Of a stretch of 64,000 nucleotides of DNA, positions 16,938 to 24,839 are shown piece by piece. Source of the DNA: Chloroflexota bacterium (lineage in GTDB: Bacteria; Chloroflexota; Anaerolineae; Promineifilales; Promineifilaceae). Below the pieces are notes generated by a model. That model made no database searches and was not told the origin of the DNA. It saw nothing but the letters and a program-made list of their open reading frames with translations. Made by a program: the position numbers and the translations under genes. How positions within the stretch are numbered: the first letter of the stretch is position 1; each line of letters starts with the position of its first letter. Location of the stretch: assembly GCA_014584575.1 (NCBI GenBank), contig JACTMP010000054.1:120839-184838 (forward strand). The letters are read 5' to 3'.

Positions 16938-16998
16938 ACGGCCGTGACCCTCAACGACATCACCTTACCTGAATAAACGCGCCAACCTTATTCAGGAA
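16938..16998. repeat. Cassette-border hairpin repeat, copy 1
   Basis: Core: ACGGCCGTGACCC, then ACGACATCACCTTACC, then the hairpin CCTGAATA...TATTCAGG with a CGCGCCAACC loop. It is the shortest of three copies (others at 17791-17897 and 18893-18986). The segment before the hairpin reads in frame as T-A-V-T-L-N-D-I-T-L-P-E-stop, so the repeat may derive from the 3' end of a gene. Confidence 0.85.
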
Positions 16999-17034
16999 GC
17001 TGACAGCCCCTGACTTGATATATCGCCGATGATT

Positions 17035-17063
17035 TTGTACAATTAAATTGTACACAATAGATA
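17035..17063 (+). promoter_or_regulatory. Promoter and palindromic operator of the Phd/VapC pair
   Basis: A perfect inverted repeat, TGTACAATT-A-AATTGTACA (17036-17054), overlaps a possible -35 TTGTAC and a TAGATA -10 spaced by 17 bases, 40 bases before the antitoxin gene. This is the arrangement expected if the antitoxin represses its own operon. Confidence 0.6.
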
Positions 17064-17102
17064 GAAACAGCAAATTATCTGTCAGTGGAGTTAAGGTGAT
17101 AC

Positions 17103-17339
17103 ATGACGCAGCTAAGTATAGGTGTCAGCGAATTTAGGGAAAGTATGAGTATGTTTTTGCAACAGGTGCAGGCAGGCAACGTTATCCGCCTGATGTATCG
17201 CGGGGCCGAAATTGCCAGAATCGTACCGCCTGATTATGCTCAAAGCATGGCCCGGCAAGAGTTAGCCAGTTTGCGCGAAACGGCCGTACTCGGCGACATC
17301 CTCTCTCCCATTGATGAAACGTGGGCGGCCGGGCAGTAA
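17103..17339 (+). CDS. Phd/YefM-type antitoxin
   Basis: A 78-residue protein with the Phd fold signature at its N-terminus: IGVSEFRESMSMFLQQVQAGNVIRLMYRGAEIARIVP. A flexible charged C-terminus would wrap the toxin. It is expected to bind both the partner toxin and the palindrome at 17036-17054, giving autorepression. AAGGTGA precedes the ATG by a few bases. It lies 26 bases upstream of a PIN-domain gene on the same strand, the standard antitoxin-toxin order. The pair sits between two copies of the border repeat. Confidence 0.82.
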   Translation: MTQLSIGVSEFRESMSMFLQQVQAGNVIRLMYRGAEIARIVPPDYAQSMARQELASLRETAVLGDILSPIDETWAAGQ

Positions 17340-17365
17340 CCCAACAGGCAATCCAATAATCGGCC

Positions 17366-17761
17366 ATGATCCTCGTAGATACCCACGTGCTTATCTGGGA
17401 CGCGCTCGCCCCTCAACGATTATCAGCACACGCGGTTCAGGCTTTAACCCAGGCGAATGAGACAGATGGCCTCTTGATTTGCGACATTACCCTGTGGGAG
17501 ATAGCTATGCTGGTGCAAAAGGGGCGGGTGCAGGTTGGCACAGATTGCCAATCCTTTATCACCTTGATTTTGCAGGCAAACAACTGCCAGGTGCGCCCCA
17601 TTACCCCTCAAATCGCTGCGCTGGCTGTGCAATTGCCGCAGACGGTTAATCTTGACCCGGCGGATCGTCTGATTGTGGCTACGGCCGTTGCGGAACAGGT
17701 TCCCCTGGTAACAGCTGATCAAAATCTACGGGCCAGCAACCTGATTGCAACTATCTGGTAG
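17366..17761 (+). CDS. VapC-type PIN-domain toxin
   Basis: A 131-residue PIN nuclease. The acidic active-site set is visible: Asp in ILVDTHVLIWD, Glu in ITLWEIAML, Asp in LDPADRLIVATA and Asp in LVTADQNL. VapC toxins are Mg-dependent ribonucleases that cleave tRNA or rRNA and stop growth when the labile antitoxin is degraded. The length fits the family. It belongs to the subgroup often annotated as type II toxin VapC of PIN/Phd pairs. There is no strong ribosome-binding site, so translation may depend on the antitoxin gene upstream. Confidence 0.85.
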   Translation: MILVDTHVLIWDALAPQRLSAHAVQALTQANETDGLLICDITLWEIAMLVQKGRVQVGTDCQSFITLILQANNCQVRPITPQIAALAVQLPQTVNLDPADRLIVATAVAEQVPLVTADQNLRASNLIATIW

Positions 17762-17790
17762 CTTGTTCCACAAGGCGGCCTGGTAAAAAC

Positions 17791-17897
17791 CCGGCCGTGA
17801 CCCCTCGACGACATCACCTTACCTGAATAACCGCGCCAACCCTATTCAGGAAAATGCCGTTCTGGCCTTGCGGGGGAACGGCCATACCGCTGACAGC
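17791..17897. repeat. Cassette-border hairpin repeat, copy 2
   Basis: The same core as copy 1 (GGCCGTGACCC, ACGACATCACCTTACC, hairpin CCTGAATA/TATTCAGG), extended on the right by AAAATGCCGTTCTG and a G-rich run. It lies 30 bases after the vapC stop codon and 66 bases before the next gene pair. Confidence 0.9.
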
Positions 17898-17962
17898 CAA
17901 AACCTCCATTCCGGTTTGTTTTCGCGTATAATGGCGGTCAGAAATAGCGAAAGAGGCTACCT

Positions 17963-18376
17963 ATGACCATCCAACATGTAACTTTACCCTTACCGGAACA
18001 TCTCTATTTGCGGCTGGAGCGAGCGGCTAAAGCGACACAGCAATCAGTGACCGATGTGTTGCTCCACGCTGTAGAAGTAGGCAGTCCGCCCGGTTGGGAT
18101 GATGTGCCGGCCGAATTTCAAGCTGATCTGGCTGCTCTTGATCGTCTGGATGACAAAACTCTATGGCAGGTTGCTCGCAGCCAACAAAGCGAAGCTGATA
18201 TGGCCCGCTATGAAGACCTCTTACAGCAAAACGCCAACGATGCCCTGACAGCTGCTGAACGCGATGAACTCGTGCGCCTGCGTCAGGAAGCTAATCGGCT
18301 CATGCTGCGCAAAGCACATGCCGCCGCCCTCTTGCGCTGGCGTGGCCACCTGCTTCCTCCAGCCGATAAACTATAA
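17963..18376 (+). CDS. Small partner protein of HNH nuclease (possible antitoxin)
   Basis: A 137-residue protein. The N-terminus (VTLPLPEHLYLRLERAAKATQQSVTDVLLHAVE) looks like a ribbon-helix-helix or MetJ/Arc-type segment. The rest is charged and helical, with a leucine-rich stretch ERDELVRLRQEANRLMLRKAHAAALLRWRG. Six bases separate it from the HNH gene, so the two form an operon. An antitoxin or DNA-targeting role for the nuclease is inferred from layout alone; no experimentally studied homologue was recognised. AAAGAGG-type sequence precedes the ATG. Confidence 0.6.
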   Translation: MTIQHVTLPLPEHLYLRLERAAKATQQSVTDVLLHAVEVGSPPGWDDVPAEFQADLAALDRLDDKTLWQVARSQQSEADMARYEDLLQQNANDALTAAERDELVRLRQEANRLMLRKAHAAALLRWRGHLLPPADKL

Positions 18377-18382
18377 CTTACC

Positions 18383-18811
18383 ATGAGCGTTTATCTCCCT
18401 GAGGAATTACGCCGCCAATTAGAAGAGACGGACGACCATCGGTGTGCTTACTGCTTCACTTTACAGGCCAATTCGGGCCAGCGAATGGTACCTGACCACA
18501 TTATTCCCATGAGCAAAGGAGGAGAAACGGCATTTGCTAATCTCTGCTTTTCTTGCCGTCTGTGTAACGAATTCAAAGGCTCGTGTACTGCCTGGGCAGA
18601 TCCATTAACGGGCGAAGTAGTGCCGCTGTATCATCCACGCCAACAAAAGTGGTCTGACCACTTTGCCTGGGATGGTAGTGGTGCAATAGTGATTGGTGTT
18701 ACGGCCGTTGGGCGGGCCACTGTGGTGAGATTACAGATGAACCACGAAGTGATCATACCGGCGCGGCGAAAATGGGTCAGCGCCGGCTGGCATCCGCCCC
18801 GATCTCAGTGA
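18383..18811 (+). CDS. HNH endonuclease
   Basis: A 142-residue HNH protein with a zinc-binding form of the motif: CAYC at the N-terminus, then VPDHIIPMSKGGETAFANL with the catalytic His region, and CFSCRLCNEFKG supplying the second cysteine pair and the terminal Asn. It should be a metal-dependent DNA (or RNA) nuclease. A beta-rich C-terminal tail (VIGVTAVGRATVVRLQMNH) follows. It is coupled to the 137-residue partner gene. Possible roles are a toxin in a TA-like pair, a stand-alone defence nuclease, or a homing-type enzyme. The location between hairpin repeats favours a mobile cassette. Confidence 0.78.
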   Translation: MSVYLPEELRRQLEETDDHRCAYCFTLQANSGQRMVPDHIIPMSKGGETAFANLCFSCRLCNEFKGSCTAWADPLTGEVVPLYHPRQQKWSDHFAWDGSGAIVIGVTAVGRATVVRLQMNHEVIIPARRKWVSAGWHPPRSQ

Positions 18812-18892
18812 TAGAAGGGGAAGGGACTTTAGTCGAGATGAAGCTGGTCGGCTGCCAGAGGCATTTGTGGAACGGCGGCAGGGGATTGAGGA

Positions 18893-18986
18893 CACGGCCG
18901 TGACCCTTCACGACATCACCTTACCCGAATAACCACGCCAACCCTATTCAGGAAAATGCCGTTCTGACCTGGTGGGGGGACGGCCG
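18893..18986. repeat. Cassette-border hairpin repeat, copy 3
   Basis: The third copy, close to copy 2 over its whole length. The bases before it stay open in frame and read like a coding 3' end: roughly R-L-P-E-A-F-V-E-R-R-Q-G-I-E-D, then T-A-V-T-L-H-D-I-T-L-P-E-stop, from about 18850. The surrounding 296 bases (18812-19107) contain no intact gene; they may be the remnant of one. Confidence 0.85.
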
Positions 18987-19107
18987 TGAGGCTGAGGCAA
19001 CACGTGAGGATACAGGTGACAACAGTAGTGTGGACGGTCTGGAAGAGCATCCCTACGGGCTAAGAGGCGCCACAATGGAGGGAGACTATATTACATCTGA
19101 GCTTGGC

Positions 19108-21105
19108 TTACCCATTGATTCCTAACTTATCAAACAGAATTTTATTTCTCTGCATCGCATCATCTAGTAGCTTGTCATAGCTGATTACCTCTACATATGC
19201 TCTTACATCACTCGCAGGGTTATAGACAAAGTAACCTTTGCCATCAGGGGTCTCTAACATACCACCATCGCTAAATTCTGTTCTTAATTTTGGTGTTAAA
19301 TCACAGACAGCATAACAATAGAAAGGTGTGTTTTCTGGCAGTCTAATGTAACGGCCGTCCCTACCTTTTGCATTGCTACTTCTCAATTCCCTAACGTATC
19401 GATACATTTGAGTAACGGGATTGCCATGTGGTTTCATTGGCCTTTTGAATTCAAAAATCGTCACTCCATTTCTTGGGTCACCTTCCACAACCGCGATGGG
19501 GAGATCGAAAATTAACAGATCGGGTCTGTCCAACGAATTAGATTCGGTCTTATCACTGTCTTTGAATCTCATATCAGATGCAAGATACTCATGGAACGAA
19601 AGTTTCTCGTCAATTATCCATAGATTCTGTCGATCATACGGAATTTCGTCCGATGTTTTTTGCATAGGGAAAATCAGGTTGTGTATGGCACTTTCTCTAG
19701 CATAACCATCTTCATCATTTATTTTCATGTAACGTTCTAAAAGTGCCAAAGTTTTGCGCCGTTTCACGATATATTCTGCTAAAGCTGCTTTTCCAAGTTC
19801 ATTGATTTCAAGTAGATATTCGTTGTACTTCTTGTTAATCGCCTCTTCGGGATTGAGGAGGACGGAATCTGGAGCCTCCAAAATATCATCCATTACCTTC
19901 TTGATCTCAATCTCTTTTTCTTTGTTGATTTTATAAAGCTCCAGATCAATCGCTGATTCTGGTGAATCGGGAGGAATCCGATCAATTACATCAGGGTAGT
20001 TGTTTAGTAAATATCTAAATTGGGGAGCTTTGGCTTTTACAAACTCCTTAACAACTCGATCCGTTTCAACTTTCTTTTCTTCTGTAAAATCTCTCAGATA
20101 CTTTTTTGCCTCGCTAATTGCAGCATCTTCAATATCTGACCAAACTATGTCCCCCATGTATAAAAGCTCTCCCTCTGCATATACATCAAAGCCAGTCCGT
20201 TGTAAATTTACATGTGTATCTAAAAAGGGGCTTAATACATATGTCATGTAAACCAAAGAATCTTCGTGGCTGTTGGAAGTAATACGCCGGGGTAAATGAG
20301 GGACGTTTTTGTTAGTGAGTCTCGTAGGATTAACAACCCGTCGTGCAGCACAATAATTAATCTGGTGACTCAGACCCGCACGAGCCTCTAGCAAGAAATG
20401 TAAAAATTCAAAACCATTCCCACCGATTTCCTGTTCCGTTTTTTCGGCCTTTTTAACAAACTCTTGATACATTTTGTTGATGTCATAAGTTTCATTACCA
20501 TCTATTACCAACAGTTTGGGCATAATGCCAACTACAAAATAGGCGAGGCAGTGTTCTAAAAGGTTATGTGCCAGACTATCTACTCTGGCTGGTATATGGT
20601 TAGCGTAATCTCCCCTGAATCCCCGAAGTTTAACGGCCGTTTTTATTCTTTCTGAGTGATTAACATCCACCAGTTCGTGGTTTTGGATTGGTTCGACTTT
20701 GTTCAAAACAAAATTGAATGAACGTTTTTGTTTGATTTCGCCTTCAACAAAAACACTTTCTATTTGGACATTTTCAAATACCTTTAAGTAGAAAAATCTA
20801 CCAACCCCCTTTCCTCCAATCTGCGCTTTTTTTGTGGAATCGGATGTGTTAAATGAATTGTAATTTTCGGGGGTGAAGCCGCTACCATTATCAGTGATAT
20901 TAAAGCCACAAATCGGAGCATGTTCCCGAGATTCTGTTTCAACAAACAAACCATCTCGAACCACATCAATAACTATGTGCCCATCATCTCTGCCACATTC
21001 TTCAATAGAATCTATTGAATTAATGACAGCCTCAAACAATGCGATTATTCCTTGCTTATGGGGTAATGAGGCGTTGCCAACGCGACCCACTATGTCAACT
21101 TGCAT
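19108..21105 (-). CDS. GHKL ATPase fused to PD-(D/E)XK-like nuclease domain
   Basis: A 665-residue protein. Residues about 15-190 form a GHKL (Hsp90/MutL-type) ATPase: N-box ALFEAVINSIDSI, the D-N-G-S-G-F box and the glycine lid IGGKGVGRFF. A long helical, charged middle follows. Near the C-terminus, RPDLLIFDLPIAVVEGD and VTIFEFKRP give the D...E-x-K pattern of a PD-(D/E)XK nuclease. The start was set at ATG 21105, with AGGAGG five bases upstream. The gene is markedly AT-richer than its neighbours and beside TA and HNH cassettes, so recent transfer is likely. A defence function, ATP-controlled DNA or RNA cleavage, is inferred. No named system was matched. Confidence 0.7.
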   Translation of the reverse strand: MQVDIVGRVGNASLPHKQGIIALFEAVINSIDSIEECGRDDGHIVIDVVRDGLFVETESREHAPICGFNITDNGSGFTPENYNSFNTSDSTKKAQIGGKGVGRFFYLKVFENVQIESVFVEGEIKQKRSFNFVLNKVEPIQNHELVDVNHSERIKTAVKLRGFRGDYANHIPARVDSLAHNLLEHCLAYFVVGIMPKLLVIDGNETYDINKMYQEFVKKAEKTEQEIGGNGFEFLHFLLEARAGLSHQINYCAARRVVNPTRLTNKNVPHLPRRITSNSHEDSLVYMTYVLSPFLDTHVNLQRTGFDVYAEGELLYMGDIVWSDIEDAAISEAKKYLRDFTEEKKVETDRVVKEFVKAKAPQFRYLLNNYPDVIDRIPPDSPESAIDLELYKINKEKEIEIKKVMDDILEAPDSVLLNPEEAINKKYNEYLLEINELGKAALAEYIVKRRKTLALLERYMKINDEDGYARESAIHNLIFPMQKTSDEIPYDRQNLWIIDEKLSFHEYLASDMRFKDSDKTESNSLDRPDLLIFDLPIAVVEGDPRNGVTIFEFKRPMKPHGNPVTQMYRYVRELRSSNAKGRDGRYIRLPENTPFYCYAVCDLTPKLRTEFSDGGMLETPDGKGYFVYNPASDVRAYVEVISYDKLLDDAMQRNKILFDKLGING

Positions 21106-21194
21106 CATCTCCTCCTCTAGGTTTTTATGACTATTGGCCGCATAAAAAATGGGTGTAACACAATCCATTTGCATGTTAGCACACTATTCCTTCG

Positions 21195-21234
21195 CTTACA
21201 ATTTGGGGATAGATGAAATGTCCCCTTGTGTAAG
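21195..21234. promoter_or_regulatory. Hairpin upstream of the GHKL-nuclease gene
   Basis: Imperfect arms CTTACAATTTGGGGA and TCCCCTTGTGTAAG surround a short loop about 90 bases upstream of the leftward GHKL gene, in an A/T-rich spacer where its promoter should lie. It could be a leader structure or operator. Confidence 0.35.
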
Positions 21235-21322
21235 TATAAATAGCTGAATCGGCCGTAAATGCACGTTTCCCCTACGTTTTTAGAAATTATGTTCTAATTT
21301 TACTGTGGAAGAATAACCGCCC

Positions 21323-22504
21323 TCACCCTCCATTCAACGCCTGTGCCAGGTCGGCAATCAAATCATCCACATCTTCCAACCCCACCGAAAAGCGCACCAG
21401 GCCGGGCTGCACGCCGCTGGCGGCGATGGCTTCGTCATCTTTCAGGATGGCGGAGATGGTGCTGGCGGCGTGGGTGATCAGGCTGTGGACGCCGCCTAGA
21501 CTGACCGCCAGTTTGATCAACTTAAGCCGCTGCAATAATTGGTATCCGGCGGCCCGCCCCCCTTTCAAGTCAAAACAGACCATGCCGCTGTACCCGCCGG
21601 GCATTTGCCGCTGTGCCAGGTCGTGTTGGGGGTGCGTGGGTAAACCGGGATAGTGCACTTCGCGCACGGCCGTGTGCCCCGCCAAAAATTCCGCCACCGC
21701 CTGTGCATTCCGGTTGTGCCGCTCCATGCGCAGGTCAAACGTTTTCAGCCCCCGTTCCAACAGCCACGCTTCCATGGGGTGCAGCACCGCGCCCAACATG
21801 ACGTGGGTGTGCCATAGGGCGGTGATGTGTTCGGCTTTGCCCACCACGACCCCGGCGACCACATCGGAGTGCCCGGCCAGGTATTTGGTGGCGCTGTGCA
21901 GCACAATGTCAATGCCCAGGGTCAACGGCCGTTGGTTATACGGCGTGGCAAAGGTGTTGTCGGTGGCGGTGAGGATGCCATGGGCGCGGGCGATGTTGGC
22001 AACGGCCGTCAGGTCCGTCAGGCGCAGCACCGGGTTAGCCGGGCTTTCCACGTAGATCAGCCGGGTGTTGGGGCGGATGGCGGCGGCAAAGGCGGCCGGA
22101 TCGGTCTGGTCTACAAAGGTGGTGCTCACGCCATACTCGGCCAGCTTTTGTTCCAGCACCTTGTAGCTGGAGGGGTAATGGGTGGTTTGGGCCACCACAT
22201 GGTCGCCCTGTTTCAGAAAGGTGAAAAAGACGAGCGAGACGGCCGCCATGCCGGAAGCCACTGCCAGTGCTGCTTCGCCCTGTTCCAGCGCGGCCACTGT
22301 CAGTTCGACCTGTTTGGTGTTGGGGGTGGCGTAACGGCCGTAAAACTGCGGATGTGCCTGCGCCGCCATCGCCGCCGCAATCTCCTCCGGCGTCTCAAAG
22401 GCAAAGGTGGCGGACTGGTAAATGGGGGCGGACACGGCCGTGCCTGGATTCGCCGCATCCCCCGCATGAATTTGTACGGTAGCCATATTCCCTTTTTCCG
22501 ACAT
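21323..22504 (-). CDS. Cys/Met-metabolism PLP enzyme (cystathionine gamma-lyase/synthase or methionine gamma-lyase type)
   Basis: A 393-residue fold-type I PLP enzyme. Family motifs are SAPIYQSATFAF, YGRYATPNTKQVE, ALAVASGMAAVS, QTTHYPSSYKVLEQKL, IYVESPANPVLRLTDL, ATDNTFATPYNQRPL, and HSATKYLAGHSDVVAGVV with the PLP lysine. A C-terminal VSLGGVHSLITHAAST block is also typical. The enzymes interconvert cysteine, homocysteine, cystathionine or methionine, and sequence alone does not settle which. The start at 22504 follows GAGGAGAG. It stands next to the NhaP2-type antiporter gene but appears functionally unrelated. Confidence 0.85.
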   Translation of the reverse strand: MSEKGNMATVQIHAGDAANPGTAVSAPIYQSATFAFETPEEIAAAMAAQAHPQFYGRYATPNTKQVELTVAALEQGEAALAVASGMAAVSLVFFTFLKQGDHVVAQTTHYPSSYKVLEQKLAEYGVSTTFVDQTDPAAFAAAIRPNTRLIYVESPANPVLRLTDLTAVANIARAHGILTATDNTFATPYNQRPLTLGIDIVLHSATKYLAGHSDVVAGVVVGKAEHITALWHTHVMLGAVLHPMEAWLLERGLKTFDLRMERHNRNAQAVAEFLAGHTAVREVHYPGLPTHPQHDLAQRQMPGGYSGMVCFDLKGGRAAGYQLLQRLKLIKLAVSLGGVHSLITHAASTISAILKDDEAIAASGVQPGLVRFSVGLEDVDDLIADLAQALNGG

Positions 22505-22533
22505 GCGTTTCTCTCCTCGTCAATAATGATATG

Positions 22534-22616
22534 CGGAGTGGGCATCCTCAGATGCCCACCGGTTCGCATCCTTCGGCAAGCTCAGGATAAGTTCTGAGGA
22601 TGCGAACTCTGCTAAT
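22534..22616. repeat. Double-hairpin repeat (GTGGGCATC...), copy with nested insertion
   Basis: The element begins with the hairpin GTGGGCATC-CTCA-GATGCCCAC, then CGGTT, then a second hairpin of TTCGCATC/GATGCGAA type. A related copy is at 40446-40500. In this copy the second hairpin is interrupted by CCTTCGGCAAGCTCAGG, which looks like a repeat inserted into a repeat. It covers the stop end of the NhaP2-type gene. Confidence 0.8.
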
Positions 22617-24078
22617 TGTCTGCTTCATTTCCCAGATTAAACCGGGCGACAACATCGTCAAACGACACTTTGTCTGACAGCACCAACAACGTGTCACCGC
22701 CCTGCACCACCGTGCCGCCGCTGGGCAAGACAAAATCATTATCCCTGGCAATCAGCACGATCAAAAAGTTGGCTGGCAGCCCCAATTCCACAATCGCTTT
22801 CCCGGCTATCACCGACTCCGGCAGGATGGACAGTTCCTTTAGCTCCCCTTTCAATCCTTCCATCGGATTATATTCAATGGGATAAGCGCGTTTGCGTGTG
22901 GCCGGGGCATCCACCCGCAGCCAGCGGGCGACCGGCGATAGGGTGGTGCCTTGCAGCAGCACCGAGGTCAACACGATGAAAAAAACCACGTTAAAAATCA
23001 GGTCGGCCTGGGGCAGCCCGGCCAGCAGGGGAAATGTTGCCAGGATAATGGGGGCCGCGCCGCGTAGCCCCACCCAGGAGATGAATGTTTTGGCCCGCCA
23101 GTCTAAAGAACTGGGTAATAAACTGATAAACACACTCAGCGGGCGGGCCACAAACATCAAAAAGGCGGCGATGAGCAGCCCGACGCCGACAATGGGTGCC
23201 AGTTCGGAGGGGAAAACAAGCAGACCGAGCGCCAGGAACATCGTGATCTGCATCAGCCAGGCCAGACCGTCGTGGAAACGGAGCAGGCTGCGTTTATGGA
23301 TGAAATCGAAACGGCCGAGCACAATACCCGCCAGATAAACCGCCAGAAAGCCGCTGCCGTTCAGCGCATCGGTCAGGCCAAATGTCAGAAAAACGAGAGA
23401 GAGCGTCAACACCGGGTAGAGACCTTCATAGCCCAGCCGGGAACGGTTGACAAAAAACAACATCACCTTGCCCATACCATACCCCATGACCGCGCCAACC
23501 CCCATTTGCAAAACGAATAGACCAACCAGACTGAGCGGTGAGGTGTCCGGGGTGGTCAACAACTGGATCAGGCCAATGGTGAGGAAGATGGCCATGGGGT
23601 CGTTGCTGCCGGATTCCAGTTCCAGCAGCGGTTTCAGCCGCCCTTTGAGGCTGATGCCTTTGGAGCGCAAAATGGAGAATACGGCCGCCGCATCGGTAGA
23701 GGAAACGATAGCTCCCAAGAGCAAACCTTCTGTCAGTGACAGGTCGAGCAGCATGGTGGCAAAAAGGCCCACCGCCAGCGCCGTCAGGAAAACGCCGAAG
23801 GTTGCCAGCAGCATTCCTTCTTTGAGCACGGGCCGCACGCGATCCCATTCGGTGTCCAGGCCGCCGGAAAAGAGGATGAGGATGAGGGCCATGACGCCTA
23901 AAAACTGGGCTAATGCCGGGTCGTCAAAGTAGATGCCGCCAGGGCCATCCGAGCCGATAAACATCCCCAGAACTAAAAATAACAAGAGCGCCGGTATGCC
24001 AAAGCGGTCGGAGATTTTACTGACGAGGACGCTAATGAGCAGGAGGGTAGCAGCACCAATCAAAATATATTCATTCAT
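22612..24078 (-). CDS. K+/H+ antiporter, NhaP2 (CPA1) type with RCK_C tail
   Basis: A 488-residue membrane protein with about twelve hydrophobic segments. CPA1 motifs are ILFSGGLDTEW, GAIVSSTDAAAVFSIL (the Ser-Thr-Asp ion-site region), LLELESGSNDPMA (the Asn-Asp pair) and FISWVGLRGAAPIILA. Residues about 405-480 form a TrkA-C/RCK_C regulatory domain (ESVIAGKAIVELGLPANFLIVLIARDNDFVLPSGGTVV). NhaP2/CvrA proteins expel K+ in exchange for protons under osmotic or pH change. It is transcribed divergently from the KhtTU pair, sharing a 259-base spacer, which suggests co-regulated potassium homeostasis. Confidence 0.87.
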   Translation of the reverse strand: MNEYILIGAATLLLISVLVSKISDRFGIPALLLFLVLGMFIGSDGPGGIYFDDPALAQFLGVMALILILFSGGLDTEWDRVRPVLKEGMLLATFGVFLTALAVGLFATMLLDLSLTEGLLLGAIVSSTDAAAVFSILRSKGISLKGRLKPLLELESGSNDPMAIFLTIGLIQLLTTPDTSPLSLVGLFVLQMGVGAVMGYGMGKVMLFFVNRSRLGYEGLYPVLTLSLVFLTFGLTDALNGSGFLAVYLAGIVLGRFDFIHKRSLLRFHDGLAWLMQITMFLALGLLVFPSELAPIVGVGLLIAAFLMFVARPLSVFISLLPSSLDWRAKTFISWVGLRGAAPIILATFPLLAGLPQADLIFNVVFFIVLTSVLLQGTTLSPVARWLRVDAPATRKRAYPIEYNPMEGLKGELKELSILPESVIAGKAIVELGLPANFLIVLIARDNDFVLPSGGTVVQGGDTLLVLSDKVSFDDVVARFNLGNEADN

Positions 24079-24337
24079 AAGCAGTTGACGAACTTTGAAA
24101 AGATATGATGAGCAATGCCCTATGTAAAAAGGTGTTTTTCATCATCGTTTCACCTATAATTTGCGGTAGTTTCAACAAGGATGGTCTGATATCAATTGTC
24201 AAAAGTCTCCCTATACAGGGTCTATAACTTGATTGTTACAGTTGGGGTCCCATCCTATCCCCCTTCACCCATTTTATCGCAAAACGTTTTTAGGCTGTTA
24301 ATAGAAGCCTGCATGTAAACATGAGGAGTAAACACCT

Positions 24338-24835
24338 GTGGAAACTGTTATTCGAGAAACGGATTTGCCCGGTATCGGGCGCAAATGTCAGGTCAGCACC
24401 CAAAGCGGTGACAAACTGGTTATTGTTATTCATGACGACGGCCGTCGTGAACTCTATCACTTCAAATATGAAGACCTGGACGAAAGCATCTCTATGATCA
24501 CCCTCACCGACACCGAAGCGCGGCAGGTCGCCGGCATCATTGGTGGCCTCACCTACAAACCAAAAGCGTTGGAATCGGCCGAAATTGCCCTGGACGATCT
24601 GGTGATTGAGTGGGTGAAGATGGAGCCAGGGTTTTACGCCGCCGATAAAAGCATTGCCGACTTACGGGTGCGCCAACAAACAGGGGCCACCATCATCGCC
24701 ATTGTGCGCAAAGAAGGCACAAAAATCAGCCCCGGCCCCGACGAAATCTTCACAAAGGATGCAACGCTGGTTGTGGCCGGCGAGCGCCATCAACTGAAAA
24801 CCTTTAAACAACTCGTGCAAACAGGGAACACATAA
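24338..24835 (+). CDS. khtT: KhtT-like regulatory subunit of K+/H+ antiporter
   Basis: A 165-residue cytoplasmic protein. The N-terminal half (VIRETDLPGIGRKCQVSTQSG, VIHDDGRRELYHF) and the C-terminal TrkA-C domain (SIADLRVRQQTGATIIAIVRKEG, PDEIFTKDATLVVAGE) match the KhtT family. In Bacillus, KhtT gates the antiporter KhtU and binds c-di-AMP. The start is GTG 24338 with GAGGAG nine bases upstream. Four bases separate the stop from the khtU start, so the two are translationally coupled. Confidence 0.85.
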   Translation: METVIRETDLPGIGRKCQVSTQSGDKLVIVIHDDGRRELYHFKYEDLDESISMITLTDTEARQVAGIIGGLTYKPKALESAEIALDDLVIEWVKMEPGFYAADKSIADLRVRQQTGATIIAIVRKEGTKISPGPDEIFTKDATLVVAGERHQLKTFKQLVQTGNT

Positions 24836-24839
24836 GCCA

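Noticed and set aside
16938..18986. Integron attC sites
   Set aside because: The hairpin repeat lacks recognisable GTTRRRY / RYYYAAC core sites, and no integrase is in the window, so only a cassette-like layout is claimed.
21827..22597. 256-codon plus-strand frame
   Set aside because: It is antisense to the Cys/Met PLP enzyme, which has all family motifs.
24079..24337. c-di-AMP (ydaO-type) riboswitch upstream of khtT
   Set aside because: The potassium context suggested it, but I could not find the conserved ydaO core blocks in this spacer or in 30507-31039.
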